A stretch of DNA of 64,000 nucleotides from Patiria miniata (GCF_015706575.1 NW_024037070.1:8525598-8589597); one strand, 5' to 3'; positions 1-14,500 are shown, counted from the stretch's first letter. Numbers and translations: made by a program. Notes: generated from the letters alone by a model not told the origin.

Positions 1-81
1 CTTAACTCGTGATTTGACTTGTGATGGGCTAAGCTACAATTCTGGTTTTTGATGCTTGATTCTGGCCAACCTGTGAGTGTC

Positions 82-231
82 CTAGACGCTGTTATCGGTC
101 GTTGCGCCTGTATGCTGAGCTCTCTCGGCCTCTACCATCCTCAACGTATCAGCAATGATGCTCCTCTTCCACGCACGGATAGCAAAGAAGATCTGAATGA
201 TGTACGCAAGAGCTGCGATGAAGCCAAAGAC
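82..231 (-). CDS. MARVEL gene exon 4 (last coding exon)
   Basis: The acceptor TTTGTCTTCCTAG precedes the first codon GTC at 231. The exon encodes 49 residues: the fourth transmembrane helix and a charged cytoplasmic tail ending TTDNSV, then TAG. It continues exon 3 in phase 0, so the helix reads LIVAT-VFGFIAALAY across the junction. Confidence 0.82.
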   Translation of the reverse strand, partial: VFGFIAALAYIIQIFFAIRAWKRSIIADTLRMVEAERAQHTGATTDNSV

Positions 232-3200
232 CTAGGAAGACAAAAAAACAACAAAACACCGTCATTAGAAAAATACCCTCTTCACTTTTTAATGCTAACC
301 TCCCCACTCCATCAAAATCCATTCCCCCACCTCGAAGTTGGTGGATTTTGGGGGACATAGTCCTGCAGGCCTGGTTTGACTAGATATTCATGGAGTATGA
401 TGGACTTGGGCCTAAAGTCCTACAACAAAGCATGTATTGGAAGCAGTGTGATTGACGGATGCAGACTTGGTCCATACTTTGTTTTTATTTGTTAGCATAG
501 ATGAGAATGATACCTTAGATGTGGAGTTTCTGCTTGATTGTTTGCCAGTGGCCTCTCCACAACTCTCTGAATTGTTCTTGCTTCATGGTAAGAACGGCCG
601 TTCCATAGAGCATCTGACACAACCCCAGGACGTTCATGCCATATCTGATTCCAATTGACCAAGACAGGTTCTCTCTGGCGATTGGCAAGATGTAGGAGAT
701 GTTTGCGACCATGACGGACGGAACCCAGACCAGAACAAAGGACCAGAGGAAAGCCTTGAAGTATCGGGTACTCTTGCGGACAGCTTGTTGTTGCTGGTCG
801 CTGTCGTCGTTACGGTTGTCGGAATTGCCATGGTGCTGTGGAGCCATGTTGGCTATCGCTCGCGCTTGATGCCTGGCAATACAGATTATCTTCATATTTA
901 GACCCATGATGATCATCACCAACGGCAAGACAACGCCATCAGAGAGAAAAAGCATTGTCGTCCGAAGGTGACTTTGCAGAGCCCTAGGCGTTGTGCATCC
1001 CACTAAATATTGAAACAGTAGTGATGCTAAGCCACCACCGGCCAATGCCGAGACCCATGCAATGGTGACAACGACAATGCAAACCCTTCTGGTGACCATC
1101 GCTGCATACCTCAGAGGACGAGTGATCTTAATGTACTTGTCGACGGCAACGCAAATGCCGCTGAGAAAGTAGATCAAGTGCATGCTGGTTAGGGCAAAGA
1201 CATACAGGTATGAATTCTCACACTGTACGCAACCATCTGGTGATACCCGCAGTTCATTGTTAAAGCACATCAGAAGTTTGTAGACGAGTTCACTAGCAAG
1301 AAGGTTAGCCAGGAAATAGTTGGAGATACTGCGCAGGTTGCGGTTGCGACAAATGGCAAAGATGATGTACAGATCAATGGCTGCTAGGAGAATTGATAAC
1401 GGCAGCAGCAGGGCATACTTAATGGCAGTGAAGATTTCAAGATCGTGGAGATTATCAAATTGGCGACAAGACCCTTGCTCCAACCGGGAACCATTGCCAT
1501 CCCGCCAGTTCCCAAATTCTGAAAAGTTACCCCCTCGTTCATTCCAAAACGGGGGGCGTTGGTGTTGTTGTCCATTTCCAAATGGTGGAACCCACTCGTT
1601 AGAAAAGTGGGGATTTTCTTCAGAAAAGTTACGCCATTGTCCATTCCCAGGTGATAAGGGTCCGCGTGAAATATTTCGGAGCAGCTTCATTTTCAATTCT
1701 CCCAGCGGTCAGCCTATGCAGTACGAGTCTACGATGTGAGAATATTTGAGTGCAAAACACTTCACAGAAAGATCACGTAATAAATAATAGCAAACAAGCT
1801 ATTAGCCAAAGCCTCAAACATCAGCCAATGCCCACTGAAAGATGGGTCCGTCTACAAGTGCTGCCGGGCATGCAGCAGAAACAAACAGCTTGTTTAAAAC
1901 TTCTTTCGCCAACACTACCGTCTCCACATCCAGAATAGCAGCACAGTTTGCTTACTCGGAAATACACAAATGTGACTTTCAAGTCTGAAGTAGCTCAAAA
2001 CACAACTAGGCAGTCCCTGTCGAAGTCACAAGTGACAGTCAGTCAGTGAGAAAGATGCAAAGAGAACGCTAGGCTGTCGTTCTGGGAACAGCCAGACATA
2101 TTGCTTCACTGGACTGATTCACAACAGACACATCAACTGCCGCACCACTGCTCCAAATGTTCTGGCTTGAGAAAACAGACCAACCATTGATTCTGGACCC
2201 GTTGCCATGGAAAAAGTGAGACTTGCAGTCAATGGACGCGCTGCATTTATTATTTTGACAAGATCGATCTAGATAGATACAACTTAATAAGAATCCAAAA
2301 CTGGCAATTACAAGGCATGCTGTTTTGGGAAATTGTCAATAAAATTTCTGCTCAACCCATCAGGGCATGCTTTTATTAAAATAAAGTTTGACAAAGCGAC
2401 TATTCATGCTTAAGGTCAGTCCAAACATGAAACCAATATCCTCAAATTTTCAACAACTCAATAATAGGTTGCCATTAGTGACAATTACATGGTAGAAGTA
2501 CTGTATGTAGAATTCCACGGGAACTCACGTCACATTTAAAGGAGGTTTTCTGTCATTTCTGTGCTGTTATTCTATGCAGTCAAAGCATAAAGGATGATTT
2601 TTCTCACATAAATTATGTGAATAAACTACAAAAAAGGCCAAGACAGGCCAAGAAATTTTTTTTGGGTTTGGCAACAAACATTATCATTTGAGTGATGTGC
2701 CAGTGAGATGAAATATATTTAACTGTATATTTTTTGGCTAAAATTATGGATCTTAGTGGATCATTTGTTTACACAGGTAAAATGCAAAAGGTTGTAGTGT
2801 GTCTTTTTGTGTTAAATACAGAAGAAAGGTTCATATTTTTTGCCAATGGCGTTTTTTGGGTAATGGGTACGACCAAATCACCGTTTTGGATTGTCAAATT
2901 TTTCTTTCTTTCTTTCTATCCTTTTTTTTCTGGACAATAAATGTCTGTGACTGAACAGTACATGGTATGAACTTGTGAACAAACATCAACCTTGGTCCCG
3001 AGGTGCGCATATTCTCTGACGTCATGATGACGTCATCAGGTATCAAATTACTTACACTTTTAGTGCACAAACTTACCGTCTTCGTTCATTGATGAACATT
3101 TTTGATTTGCAAAGGCTGACTTTTCCTTTCCGGGTAACCAGGTCAAAGTTAGGTGTATATTAAGGGAAACAGAAGCCTCAAATAAAAATTAAAAATATAC

Positions 3201-6200
3201 TAATTTCTTCGCAACGGGTCAAGGGAAAAGGATGAAACCTGGTGTGAACATCAACCATAGTCTATTCCGAAGATGTATAGTGAATGTATAGTGAAATTTA
3301 TCACACCCCAAATGATGCATTTCTCCCCTTCAAATTAAACAAATGGTTCTACTGGAAAGCCTGAATTTTCCCTTTTCTGCTCTTACAAAAATATTCACAA
3401 CTGAACTCCAATGTACAATGAAATAGGCCTAGCTGCCTGCCAAATCACCCTGCGTTTGTAACTAAACAAACACAAATATCTAGTTGTTTGTAAGTTTCTT
3501 ATATGTTTCAACTTGTACCAAAGATGGGCTGACAAACTGTATTGTGAGTAACTGTAATGGGAGATACCGTATTGAGAGTTACCATAATGAGAGTTACCGT
3601 AAGGAGAGTTACCGTAAGGGGAGTTACCGTAATGGGAGTTACCTTAATGAGAGTTACCGTACCGTAATGAGAGTTACCGTAATGGGAGTTACCATAATGA
3701 GAGTTACTGTAATGGGAGTTACCGTAATGAGAGTTACCGTAATGACAGTTACCCTAATGGGAGATACCGTAATGAGAGTTACCGTAATGAGAGTTACCGT
3801 AATGAGAGTTACCGTAATGAGGGTTACCGTAATGGGAGTTACCGTAATGAGAGTTACCGTAATGAGGGTTACCGTAATGAGAGTTACCGTAATGAGAGTT
3901 ACCGTAATGAGAGTTACCGTAATGAGAGTTACCGTAATGAGAGTTACCGTAATGAGAGTTACCGTAATGAGAGTTACCGTAATGAGAGTTACCGTAATGA
4001 GAGTTACCATAATGAGAGTTACCGTAATGAGAGTTACCGAAATATATCCCTCTAGAGACTTGATTGTCCAATAGTTGTTATGGTAGCACATGGCTTACAC
4101 CCTGATGATGTAAGGGCAGTGAAAAGATTCTTCTAACAGTGCACAGTATCAGACAATTTGAAAATGCAAGGTATTAAAATTGTTGCCATTTTTGCCGTTT
4201 TTTAAATGCGAGTTACCCCCCAAAAACCACTTATTGCCAAACCAACAGACTTTTATTTTCTTACCTGTTTTTGGTAAATAGTGAGTCAACTTCAAAATAG
4301 AATGACAGCACAGAGTTGATGGAAGACCCCTTTAAACATAACTCAAATTGTTTTACCTTGTTAGCATAGATGAGAATGATACCTTAGATGTGGAGTTTCT
4401 GCTTGATTATTTGCCAGTGGCCTCTCCACAACTCTCTGAATTGTTCTTGCTTCAAGGTAAGAACGACCGTACCATAGAGCATCTGACACAACCCCAGGAC
4501 GTTCATGGCATTTCTGATTCCAACATACCAAAGCAGATTACCTCTGGAGTGCGGCAGGATGTAAGAGATGTTTTCGATTAGGATTGGGGGCACCCAAACC
4601 AGAACAAAGGACCAGAGGAAAGCCTTGAAGTATCGGGTACTCTTGCAGACAGCTTGTTGTTGCTGGTCGCTGATGTCGTTATGGTTGTCGGAATCGGCAT
4701 GGTGCTGTGGAGCCATGTTGGCTATCGCTCGCGTTTGATGCCTGACGATACAGATTATCTTCATGTTTAGACCCATGATGATCATCAGCATCGGCAAGAC
4801 AACTCCATCAGAGAGAATAAGAATTGCCTGCTGAAGTTCAATCCGTAGATCCTTAGGGTTTTTGCATCTCACTAAATTTCGAAACAGTACTAATGCCAGA
4901 CCACCAGCAGCAAATGGTAGGACCCACGCAACGCCGACAAATGTGATGCAAATCCTATTGGTTATCAGCTGTGTGTACCTCAGAGGACGAGTGATTTTGA
5001 TGTACTTGTCGACGGCAAAGCAGATACCACACAGAAAGTAAAGCAGGTGCATGCTGGTCACAACAAAGACATACAGGTGCGTATTCTCACAATTATTGCA
5101 ACCTGCTGGCGATAAAAGCAGGAGATTGTCAAAGAAAATCACAAGTATGTATATGAGTTCACTGGCGAGCAAGTTATCCAGGAAATAGTTAGAGATGCTG
5201 CGCAGGTTGCGGTTGCGACAAATGCCGAAGATGATGTACAGATCAATGGCTACTAGGAGAATTGATAATGGCAGTATCAAGGCATACTTAATGATATTCA
5301 GGATTTCAAGACTGGATTGGGGAGAAGCCCCTTGCTCCGACGAGGAACTATTGCCACGCTCTGAAAAGTTATGGAGCAGCTCCATTTTCAATTTCCCCAA
5401 CGGTTACACAAAACACTTCCCAGAAAGATCACTTTATTAATAACAGCAAACAAGCTGCAGCAAGTATCCAATGTAAAAGCATCAAACATCAGCCAATGCC
5501 CACTGAAATATGAGTCCGTACTGTGTGCAAGTGCAGCAAGATGCGCACTACCGGTACAAACAGATTGTTTAAACACTCCTTTTGGCCAACACTTCTCTTT
5601 CTACATCCAGAATGGCAGCACAGTTTGCTAACTCAGCTAATACACAATATGACGTTCAAGTCTGACGTAGCTGAAAACACAACTAGGCAGTCCCTGTTTA
5701 ATTCACAAGTGACAGTCAGTCAGTGAGAAAGATGCAAAGAGAACGCTCGGCTGGCCCTCTGTGAACAGCAAAAACTGCCCGATGTATCACTGCACTGGAC
5801 TGATTGGGTAAGAACAGCAACTACCCGACCTAAAATCACCGCACCACCGCTCTGGCTTGAGAAAACAGGCCAACCATTGATGCTGGACCCGTTGCCATGG
5901 ATAAATTAAGCCTCTCAGTTCATTATTGACGTGTTGCCACAGACAAAGTAAGCAGTTAAGTTGCCGTAAATACAGGTTTTTTTGTCGATGCATGCTGGCT
6001 GGAGAAATTGCCAATAAAATTTCTCTTCAACCCATCTATCCGTCGACAGTTTGAAAAACCGATTACCTACGCTGAAGGTCGGTGCAAACATTAACCACAT
6101 ATCCCTTTCAATTTTTTGACAACTTAACTACAGGCTGCCATTAATGACAATTACAACTAAGCTTTCTGTTGTACAAGACGTCATCTTCCAATCTACTTAC

Positions 6201-9200
6201 CGCTTGCGAAATTGACAGTCTGAAATTTGACCATCTATTTGTACCGGCGCGGTACCATGCATGTTTGTCATGAACCAGAATTAGGTCAATCGTGATTGAG
6301 AACAGTAATAACAGACTCACACCACTGAAATATATTAAGAAGGGTCTTGTTGCACAGAATACAACTAAGGGCAGTGAAATGATTCTTCTAACAGTGCAAA
6401 GTATGAGAACATTTTAGAATGCAAGGTATTAAAGTTTTTGTAAGTTACCGATAAAATACTTATTGCCTAGTTTGGTGAGTCAACTTCAAGGTATCTTTGG
6501 TGAGAAAAAATTCACCTTAAATGGAATAACAGCACAGAGTTGATGGAGACCCCTTTATACATTTAACTCAAGTTGCTTTACCTTGTTAGCATAGATGAGA
6601 ATGATACCTTAGATGTGGAGTTTCTGCTTGATTGTTTGCCAGTGGCCTCTCCACAACTCTCTGAATTGTTCTTGCTTCAAGGTAAGAACGACTGTTCCAT
6701 AGAGCATCTGACACAACCCTAGGACGTTCATTGCATTTCTGATTCCAATGAACCAAGACAGGTTCCCTCTGGAGAATGGCAGGATGTAGCAGATGTTTGT
6801 AACCATGACGGATGGAACCCAGACCAGAACGAAGGACCAGAGGAAAGCCTTGAAGTATCGGGTACTCTTGCGGACAGCTTGTTGTTGCTGGTCGCTGGTG
6901 TCGTTACGGTTGTCGGAATTGGCATGGTGCTGTGGAGCCATGTTGGCTATCGCTCGCGCTTGATGCCTGGCGATACAGATTATCTTTATGTTTAGACACA
7001 TGATGATCATCACCATCGGCAAGACAATGCCATCAGAGAGAAAAAGCATTGTCGTCTGAAGGTGACTTTGCAGAGCCCTAGGCGTTGTGCATCCCACTAA
7101 ATATTGAAACAGTAGTGATGCTAAGCCACCACCGGCCAATGCCGAGACCCATGCAATGGTGACGACGACAATGCAAACCCTTCTGGTGACCATCGCTGCA
7201 TACCTCAGAGGACGAGTGATCTTAATGTACTTGTCGACGGCAACGCAAATGCCGCTGAGAAAGTAGATCAGATGCATGCTGGTTAGGGCAAAGACATACA
7301 GGTATGAATTCTCACACTGTACGCAACCATCTGGTGATACCAGCAGTTCATTGTTAAAGCACATCAGCAGTTTGTAGACGAGTTCACTGGCGAGCAAGTT
7401 AGCCAGGAAATAGTTGGAGATACTGCGCAGGTTGCGGTTGCGACAAATGGCAAAGATGATGTACAGATCAATGGCTGCTAGGAGAATTGATAACGGCAGC
7501 AGCAGGGCATACTTAATGGCAGTGAAGATTTCAAGATCGTGGAGATTATCAAATTGGCGACAAGACCCTTGCTCCAACTGGGAACCATTGCCATCCCGCC
7601 AGTTCCCAAATTCTGAAAAGTTACCCCCTCGTTCATTCCAAAACGGGGGGCGTTGGTGTTGTTGTCCATTTCCAAATGGTGAAACCCAATCGTTAGAAAA
7701 GTGGGGATTTTCTTCAGAAAAGTTACGCCATTGTCCATTCCCAGGTGATAAGGGTCCGCGTGAAATATTTCGGAGCAGCTTCATTTTCAATTCTCCCAAC
7801 GGTCAGACTATACAGTATGAGTCTACGATGTGAGAATATTTGAGTGCAAAACACTTCACAGAAAGATCACGTAATAAATAATAGCAAACAAGCTATTAGC
7901 CAAAGCCTCAAACATCAGCCAATGCCCACTGAAAGATGGGTCCGTCTACAAGTGCTGCCGGGCATGCAGCAGAAACAAATAGTTTGTTTAAAACTTCTTT
8001 CGCCAACACTACCGTCTCCACATCCAGAATAGCAGCACAGTTTGCTTACTCGGAAATACACAAATGTGACTTTCAAGTCTGAAGTAGCTCAAAACACAAC
8101 TAGGCAGTCCCGGTCTAAGTCACAAGTGACAGTCAGTCAGTGAGAAAGATGCAAAGAGAACGCTAGGCTGTCGTTCTGGGAACAGCCAGACATATTGCGT
8201 CACTGGACTGATTCACAAGACACATCAATTGCCGCACCACTGCTCCAAATGATCTCGCTTGATTGATTCTGGACCCGTTGCCATGGAAAAAGTGAGTCTT
8301 GCCGTCAATGGATGCGTTGCAATTATTTTTTTGACAAGGTAGATCAATAGAGACAACTTTATTAAAATCCAAAATTGGCAATTACAGGGCATGCTTTTTT
8401 GGGAAATTGTCAATAAAATTTCTGCTCAACCCATCAGGACATGCTTTTATTAAAATAAAGTTTGACAAAGCGACTATTCATGCTTAAGGTCAGTCCAAAC
8501 ATGAAACCGATATCCTCAGATTTTCAACAGCTCAATAAGTGGTTGCCATTAGTGACAATTACATGGTAGAAGTACTGTATGTAGAATTCCACGGGAACTC
8601 AAGAATTTAACGGAGGTTTTCTGTCATTTCTGTGCTGTTATTTTATGCAGTCAAAGCATAAAAGATGATTTTTCTCACATAAATTATGTGAATACATGTA
8701 AACTCAAAAAAAAAAACACAGGCCAAGAATTTTTTTTTTTTGGTTTGGCAACAAACATTGTCATTTGAGTGATGTGCCAGTGAGATGAAATATATTTAAG
8801 TGTATATTTTTTGGGCTAAAATTATGGATTTTAATGGATCATTTTGGCAACTTGTTTACACAGGTGAAATGCAAAATGTTGTATTGTGTCTTTTTGTGTT
8901 AAATGCAGAAAAAAGGTTCATATTTTTTGCCAATGGCGTTTTTTGGGTGATCGAGTACGACCAAATCACGGTTTTGGAATCGTCAAATTTTTCTTTCTTT
9001 CTTTCTATCCTTCTTTTTTTTCTGGACAATAAATTTCTGTGACTTGACGGTACATGGTATGAACTTGTGAACAAACATCAACCTTGGTCCCGAGGTGCGC
9101 ATATTCTCTGACGTCATGATGATGTCATCAGGTATCAAATTACTTACACTTTTAGTGCACAAAATTACCGTCTTTGTTCATTGATGAACATTTTTGATTT

Positions 9201-11499
9201 GCAAAGGCTGACTTTTCCTTTCCGGGTAACCAGGTCAAAGTAAGGTGTATATTAAGGGAAACAGAAGCCTCAAATAAAAATTAAAAATATACTAATTTCT
9301 TCGCAACGGGTCAAGGGAAAAGGATGAAACCTGGTGTGAACATCAACCATAGTCTATTCCAAAGATGTATAGTGAATGTATAGTGAAATTTATCACACCC
9401 CAAATGATGCATTTCTCCCCTTCAAATTAAACAAATGGTTCTACTGGAAAGGCTGAACTTTCCCTTTTCTGTTCTAACAAAAATATTCACAACTGAACTC
9501 CAATGTACAATGAAATAGGCCTAGCTGCCTGCCTAATCACCCTGCGTTTGTAACTAAACAAACGCAAATATCTAGTTGTATTGTGAGCAGTGTTGTAGGT
9601 TTGAGACCGGTCTTGGTCTCGGTCTCGAGACCACTTTTTGCCGGTCTCGGTCTTGGTCTCGGTCTCGGTCCCCTTTGGTCTTGATATTTTGGCTGGTCTC
9701 GAGTCAAGACAAGCCAAAAAGTGAGGGGGGGGGGCGGATTCCGCCCCCGGCCCTTTTAGGGTTAAGTAAAGAATCAGTTTAGGGCAAATGTGACTGCAGT
9801 GTGATGCTAATGAATCAAGACTAATATTACCGTCAGATTTTGTGTTATGAATATGGGGAACAATTCAACTCTTTTTCCCTAGAAATATTGGTGATATTTT
9901 TTCTATTTTCCTTTTCAATTTTTCCTTTATTCGTGGAGGCGGGAAAACGTTTTTTTTCCATTATATTTATTAATGGATATTCATCAATTCGTAGACCGTT
10001 AAATTGGTATTAGTGGTGGACAGCTGAATTTTGTGATCTCTTTATTAAAATAGACACGACTTGGGAATAGAGTGTGCAAATTACGTGAAATGTTCACAGT
10101 TACTACTCAATAACATGTTCTTTATCCCAATTATACTTTTTACGAAATGGAGCATGCCTTTTTTTTTATCATACGGTCACTTTCTTTTTGACTCGCCATG
10201 TATTCATCTTTTCTTCTGTGATAAACACAAATTGAGCTACTGCCATAGTCACACAAAAATAGAGTCTAATTGCCTGCCTCGTCTCCTTCCTAAATGTCAA
10301 TTGCATTTGCATGAGTCGAGAAGAATTGTGTTCCATTAATCGCTATATATGCTGTTTACGGCCTTCACAATAAACTATTAATATATTGGCAATATGTCGT
10401 ACTTGTAAATCACTTAAATATTCAAGTAAAGTGCCCGGCAAAGTAGCTGATGCAAGCGATACGATCGCACGGTACAAAACACAGAGAGGCGTGCGCACTG
10501 AGCCATGAATCCTAAAAGTGCATCTCACCCACCACATTCAGTTAGTGACAGTGCCCTTCTATTGTGTCGGCCATATTCTCAAATAGGCTAATGACGATGA
10601 TGACGACGGGCAGATTAACAGAAGATAGATCAGGCAAATATGGTTCATCAATCTTCTATAGTAGATGTAACGTTATTGACATTAAACAAAAATAAAGTGG
10701 CATTACATTTCAGCCTTAGCCAGGCCTTCTTCAGAGGTAAATGACAGAGGAACAAGAAACAAACATGTAGGGGACACACAAACATGCAGGGTTGGAAGGA
10801 AAATCACAAAGAGGGATGGGGGGGGGCAGACCAATCCATATCTGGCTACCATCTCTCAATTTGTTGGTCTACATGTACAAATCTATATTCCATGACTGAA
10901 ATTTTAAAAAATAAATCAATATTTTCTTGCTCCAAATTTTTTTCGAATCAGCTTTACAAGGAGGTCCAATGTAAAATTAAAGTTGCATTTAAATATCTGT
11001 AAGTGGTCATTGCTAAAACCAAGGGGTGGCTGTGGAGTTTAGGGTCCGAGTTCCTATAACAGATGACACATCCACCTTTAACTTTTTACTTTTGTCAAGT
11101 TTCAACATGTTCAAGTTTTGCAAAAACTAGTACAAATTGTCGTACTCCTAAGTTAGAGTTTCTTCATCAGATTTACACTTTATAGTAGTTAAAAATATTT
11201 TTTTAAAAGTGGCAAAAATATATGGAGTTCATCAAATAAGGTCTTCCCCTTCTTTAAATTAGGTTGTTTCCAATTTTCTTTAATTGATTGTGACAATAAC
11301 AAATTCTGTTGCCATGTTGTAATTTATGGCATGAAGCAAACACGAAGAGCACTCGCATGACACAATTAAGCAAGTACAAGTGATTCCTAACTTTCAATCA
11401 CTTCCTTCACATCCCCATGAACATCAACATCTCAAGGACAGACTGTTCAGCTGTAATAAGTGTCTTGTTGTTTGTTTAGATTATTGTTATTTATTATCC

Positions 11500-11534
<35 letters not shown>

Positions 11535-14500
11535 CCATTTCGGTCTCGGTCTCGGTCCGCCTTGAAGGGACTGGTCTCGGTCTCGGTCTCACAACTTCAG
11601 GTCTCGGTCTTGGTCTCGGTCTCGGACTATCCGGTCTCTACTACAACACTGGTTAGCACACCTTAGATGTGGAGTTTCTGCTTGATTGTTTGCCAGTGGC
11701 CTCTCCACAACTCTCTGAATTGTTCTTGCTTCAAGGTAAGAACGACCGTACCATAGAGCATCTGACACAACCCCAGGACGTTCATGGCATTTCTGATTCC
11801 AACGTACCAAAGCAGGTTACCTCTGGAGAGCGGCAGGATGTAGGAGATGTTTTCAATTAGGATTGGGGGCACCCAGACCAGAACAAAGGACCAGAGGAAA
11901 GCCTTGAAGTATCGGGTACTCTTGCGGACAGCTTGTTGTTGCTGGTCGCTGGTGTCGTTATGGTTGTCCAAATTGGCATGGTGCTGTGGAGCCATGTTGG
12001 CTATGGCTCGCGCTTGATGCCTGGCGATACAGATTATATTCATGTTTAGACCCATGATGATCATCAGCATCGGCAAGAGAACTCCATCAGAGAGAATAAG
12101 AATTGCCTTCTGAAGGTCAATCCGTAGATCCTTAGGGTTTTTGCATCCCACTAAATTTCGAAACAGTACTAATGCCAGACCACCAGCAGCAAATGGTAGG
12201 ACCCACGCAACGCCGACAAATGTGATGCAAATCCTTTTGGTTATCAGCTGTGTGTACCTCAGAGGACGAGTGATCTTAATGTACGTGTCGACGGCAACGT
12301 AGACACCACACAGAAAGTAAAGCAGGTGCATGCTGGTCACAAAAAAGACATACACATGCGTATTCCCACAATTTAGGCAACCGTCTGGCGATAAAAGCAC
12401 GTGATTGTCAAAGAAAATCACAAGTATATATATGAGTTCACTGGCGAGCAAGTTAGCCAGGAAATAGTTAGAGACGCTGCGCAGGTTGCGGTTGCGACAA
12501 ATGCCGAAGATAATGTACAGATCAATGGCTACTAGGAGAATTGATAATGGCAGTATCAAGGCATACTTAATGATAGTCAGGATTTGAAGACTGAATTGGG
12601 GAGAAGTCCCTTGCTCCGATGAGGAGTTATTACCACCTTCTGAAAAGTTATGGTGCAGCTCCATTTTCAATTTCCCCAACGGTTACACAAAACAATTCCC
12701 AGAAAGATCACTTAATTATCAACAGCAAACAAGCTGCAGCAACTATCCAATGTAAAAGCATCAAACATCAGCCAATGCCCACTGAAATATGAGTCCGTAC
12801 TGTGTGCAAGTGCTGCAGGATGCGCACTACAAACAGATTATTTAAACACTCCTTTTGGCTAAAACTTCTCTCTCTACATCCAGAATGGCAGCACAATTTG
12901 CTAACTCAGCAATACACAAATATGACGTTCAAGTCTGACGTAGCTCAAAACACAACTAGGCAGTCCCTGTTTAAGTCACAAGTGACAGCCAGTCAGTGAG
13001 AAAGATGCAAAGAGAACGCTCGGCTGGCCCTCTGTGAACAGCAAAGCTGCCCGATGTATCACTGCACTGGATTGATTGGGTAAGAACAGCAAATACCTGA
13101 CCTAAAATCACCGTACCACCGCTCTGACTTGAGAAAACAGGCCAACCATTGATGCTGGACCCGTTGCCATGGATAAATTAAGCCTACAGCTCAGTTCATT
13201 ATTGACGTGTTGCCACAGACAAAGTAAGCAGTTCAGTTGCCGTAAATACAGGTTTTTTTTGTCGATGCATGCTGGCTGGAGAAATTGCCAATAAAATTTC
13301 TCTTAAACCCATCTATCCGTCGACAGTTTGAAAAACCGATTACCTACGCTGAAGGTCGGTGCAAACATTAACCACATATCCCTTTCAATTTTTTGACAAC
13401 TTAATTACAGGCTGCCATTAATGACAATTACAATTAAGCTTTCTGTTGTACAAGACATCATCTTCTAATCTACTTACCGCTTGCGAAATTGACAGAAATT
13501 GCCAATAAAATTTCTCTTCAACCCATCTATCAGTCGACAGTTTGAAAAACCGATTACCTACGCTGAAGGTCGGTGCAAACATTAACCACATATCCCTTTC
13601 AATTTTTTGACAACTTAATTACAGGCTGCCATTAATGACAATTACAATTAAGCTTTCTGTTGTACAAGACATCATCTTCCAATCTACTTACCGCTTGCGA
13701 AATTGACAGTCTGAAATTTGACCATCTATTTGTACCGGCGCGGTACCATGCATGTTTGTCATGAACCAGAATTAGGTCAATCGTGATTGAGAACAGTAAT
13801 AACAGACTCACACCACTGAAATATATTAAGAAGGGTTTTGTTGCACAGAATACAACTAAGGGCAGTAAAATGATTCTTCCAACAGTGCAAAGTATGAGAA
13901 CGTTTTAGAATGCAAGGTAAATGTATTAAAGCTTTTGTGAGTTGCTGATAAAACACTTATTGCCAAACCAACAGATTTTATTTTGTTAGCCTTTGTTTGT
14001 TGTTTAGTGAGTCAACTTCAAGGGATTTTCTGTGAGAAAAATCCACCCTAAATGGAATAACAGCACAGACTTGATGGAAGACCCCTTTATACATTTAACT
14101 CAAGTTGTTTTACCTTGTTAACATAGATGAGAATGATACCTTAGATGTGGAGTTTCTGCTTGATTGTTTGCCAGTGGCCTCTCCACAACTCTCTGAATTG
14201 TTCTTGCTTCAAGGTAAGAACGACTGTTCCATAGAGCATCTGACACAACCCCAGGACATTCATGGCATTTCTGATTCCAATGAACCAAAGCAGATTACCT
14301 TTGGAGTACGGCAAAATGTAGGAAATGTTTTCGATTAGGATTGGGGGCACCCAAACCAGAACAAAGGACCAGAGGAAAGCCTTGAAGTATCGGGTACTCT
14401 TGCGGACAGCTTGTTGTTGCTGGTCGCTGGTGTCGTTACGGTTGTCGGAATTGGCATGGTGCTGTGGAGCCATGATGGCTATCGCTCGTGCTTGATGCCT

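Noticed and set aside
1320-1739. Open frame antisense to receptor copy 1 (and its equal near 7414-7833)
   Set aside because: Antisense shadow of the conserved TM1-TM2 and N-terminal coding region; codon pattern follows the minus-strand gene.
3541-4040. CRISPR-like regular repeats
   Set aside because: Contiguous tandem repeat without spacers in a eukaryotic genome.
3484-4091. Long open frames on both strands across 3.5-4.1 kb
   Set aside because: They translate a 15 bp satellite in several frames; no start context, family match or non-repeat sequence.
9110-9130. TGACGTCA-like sites as CRE elements
   Set aside because: GACGTCATGATGATGTCATCA is imperfect and sits over 1.3 kb upstream of a receptor; present in both duplicated copies, but with no other support.
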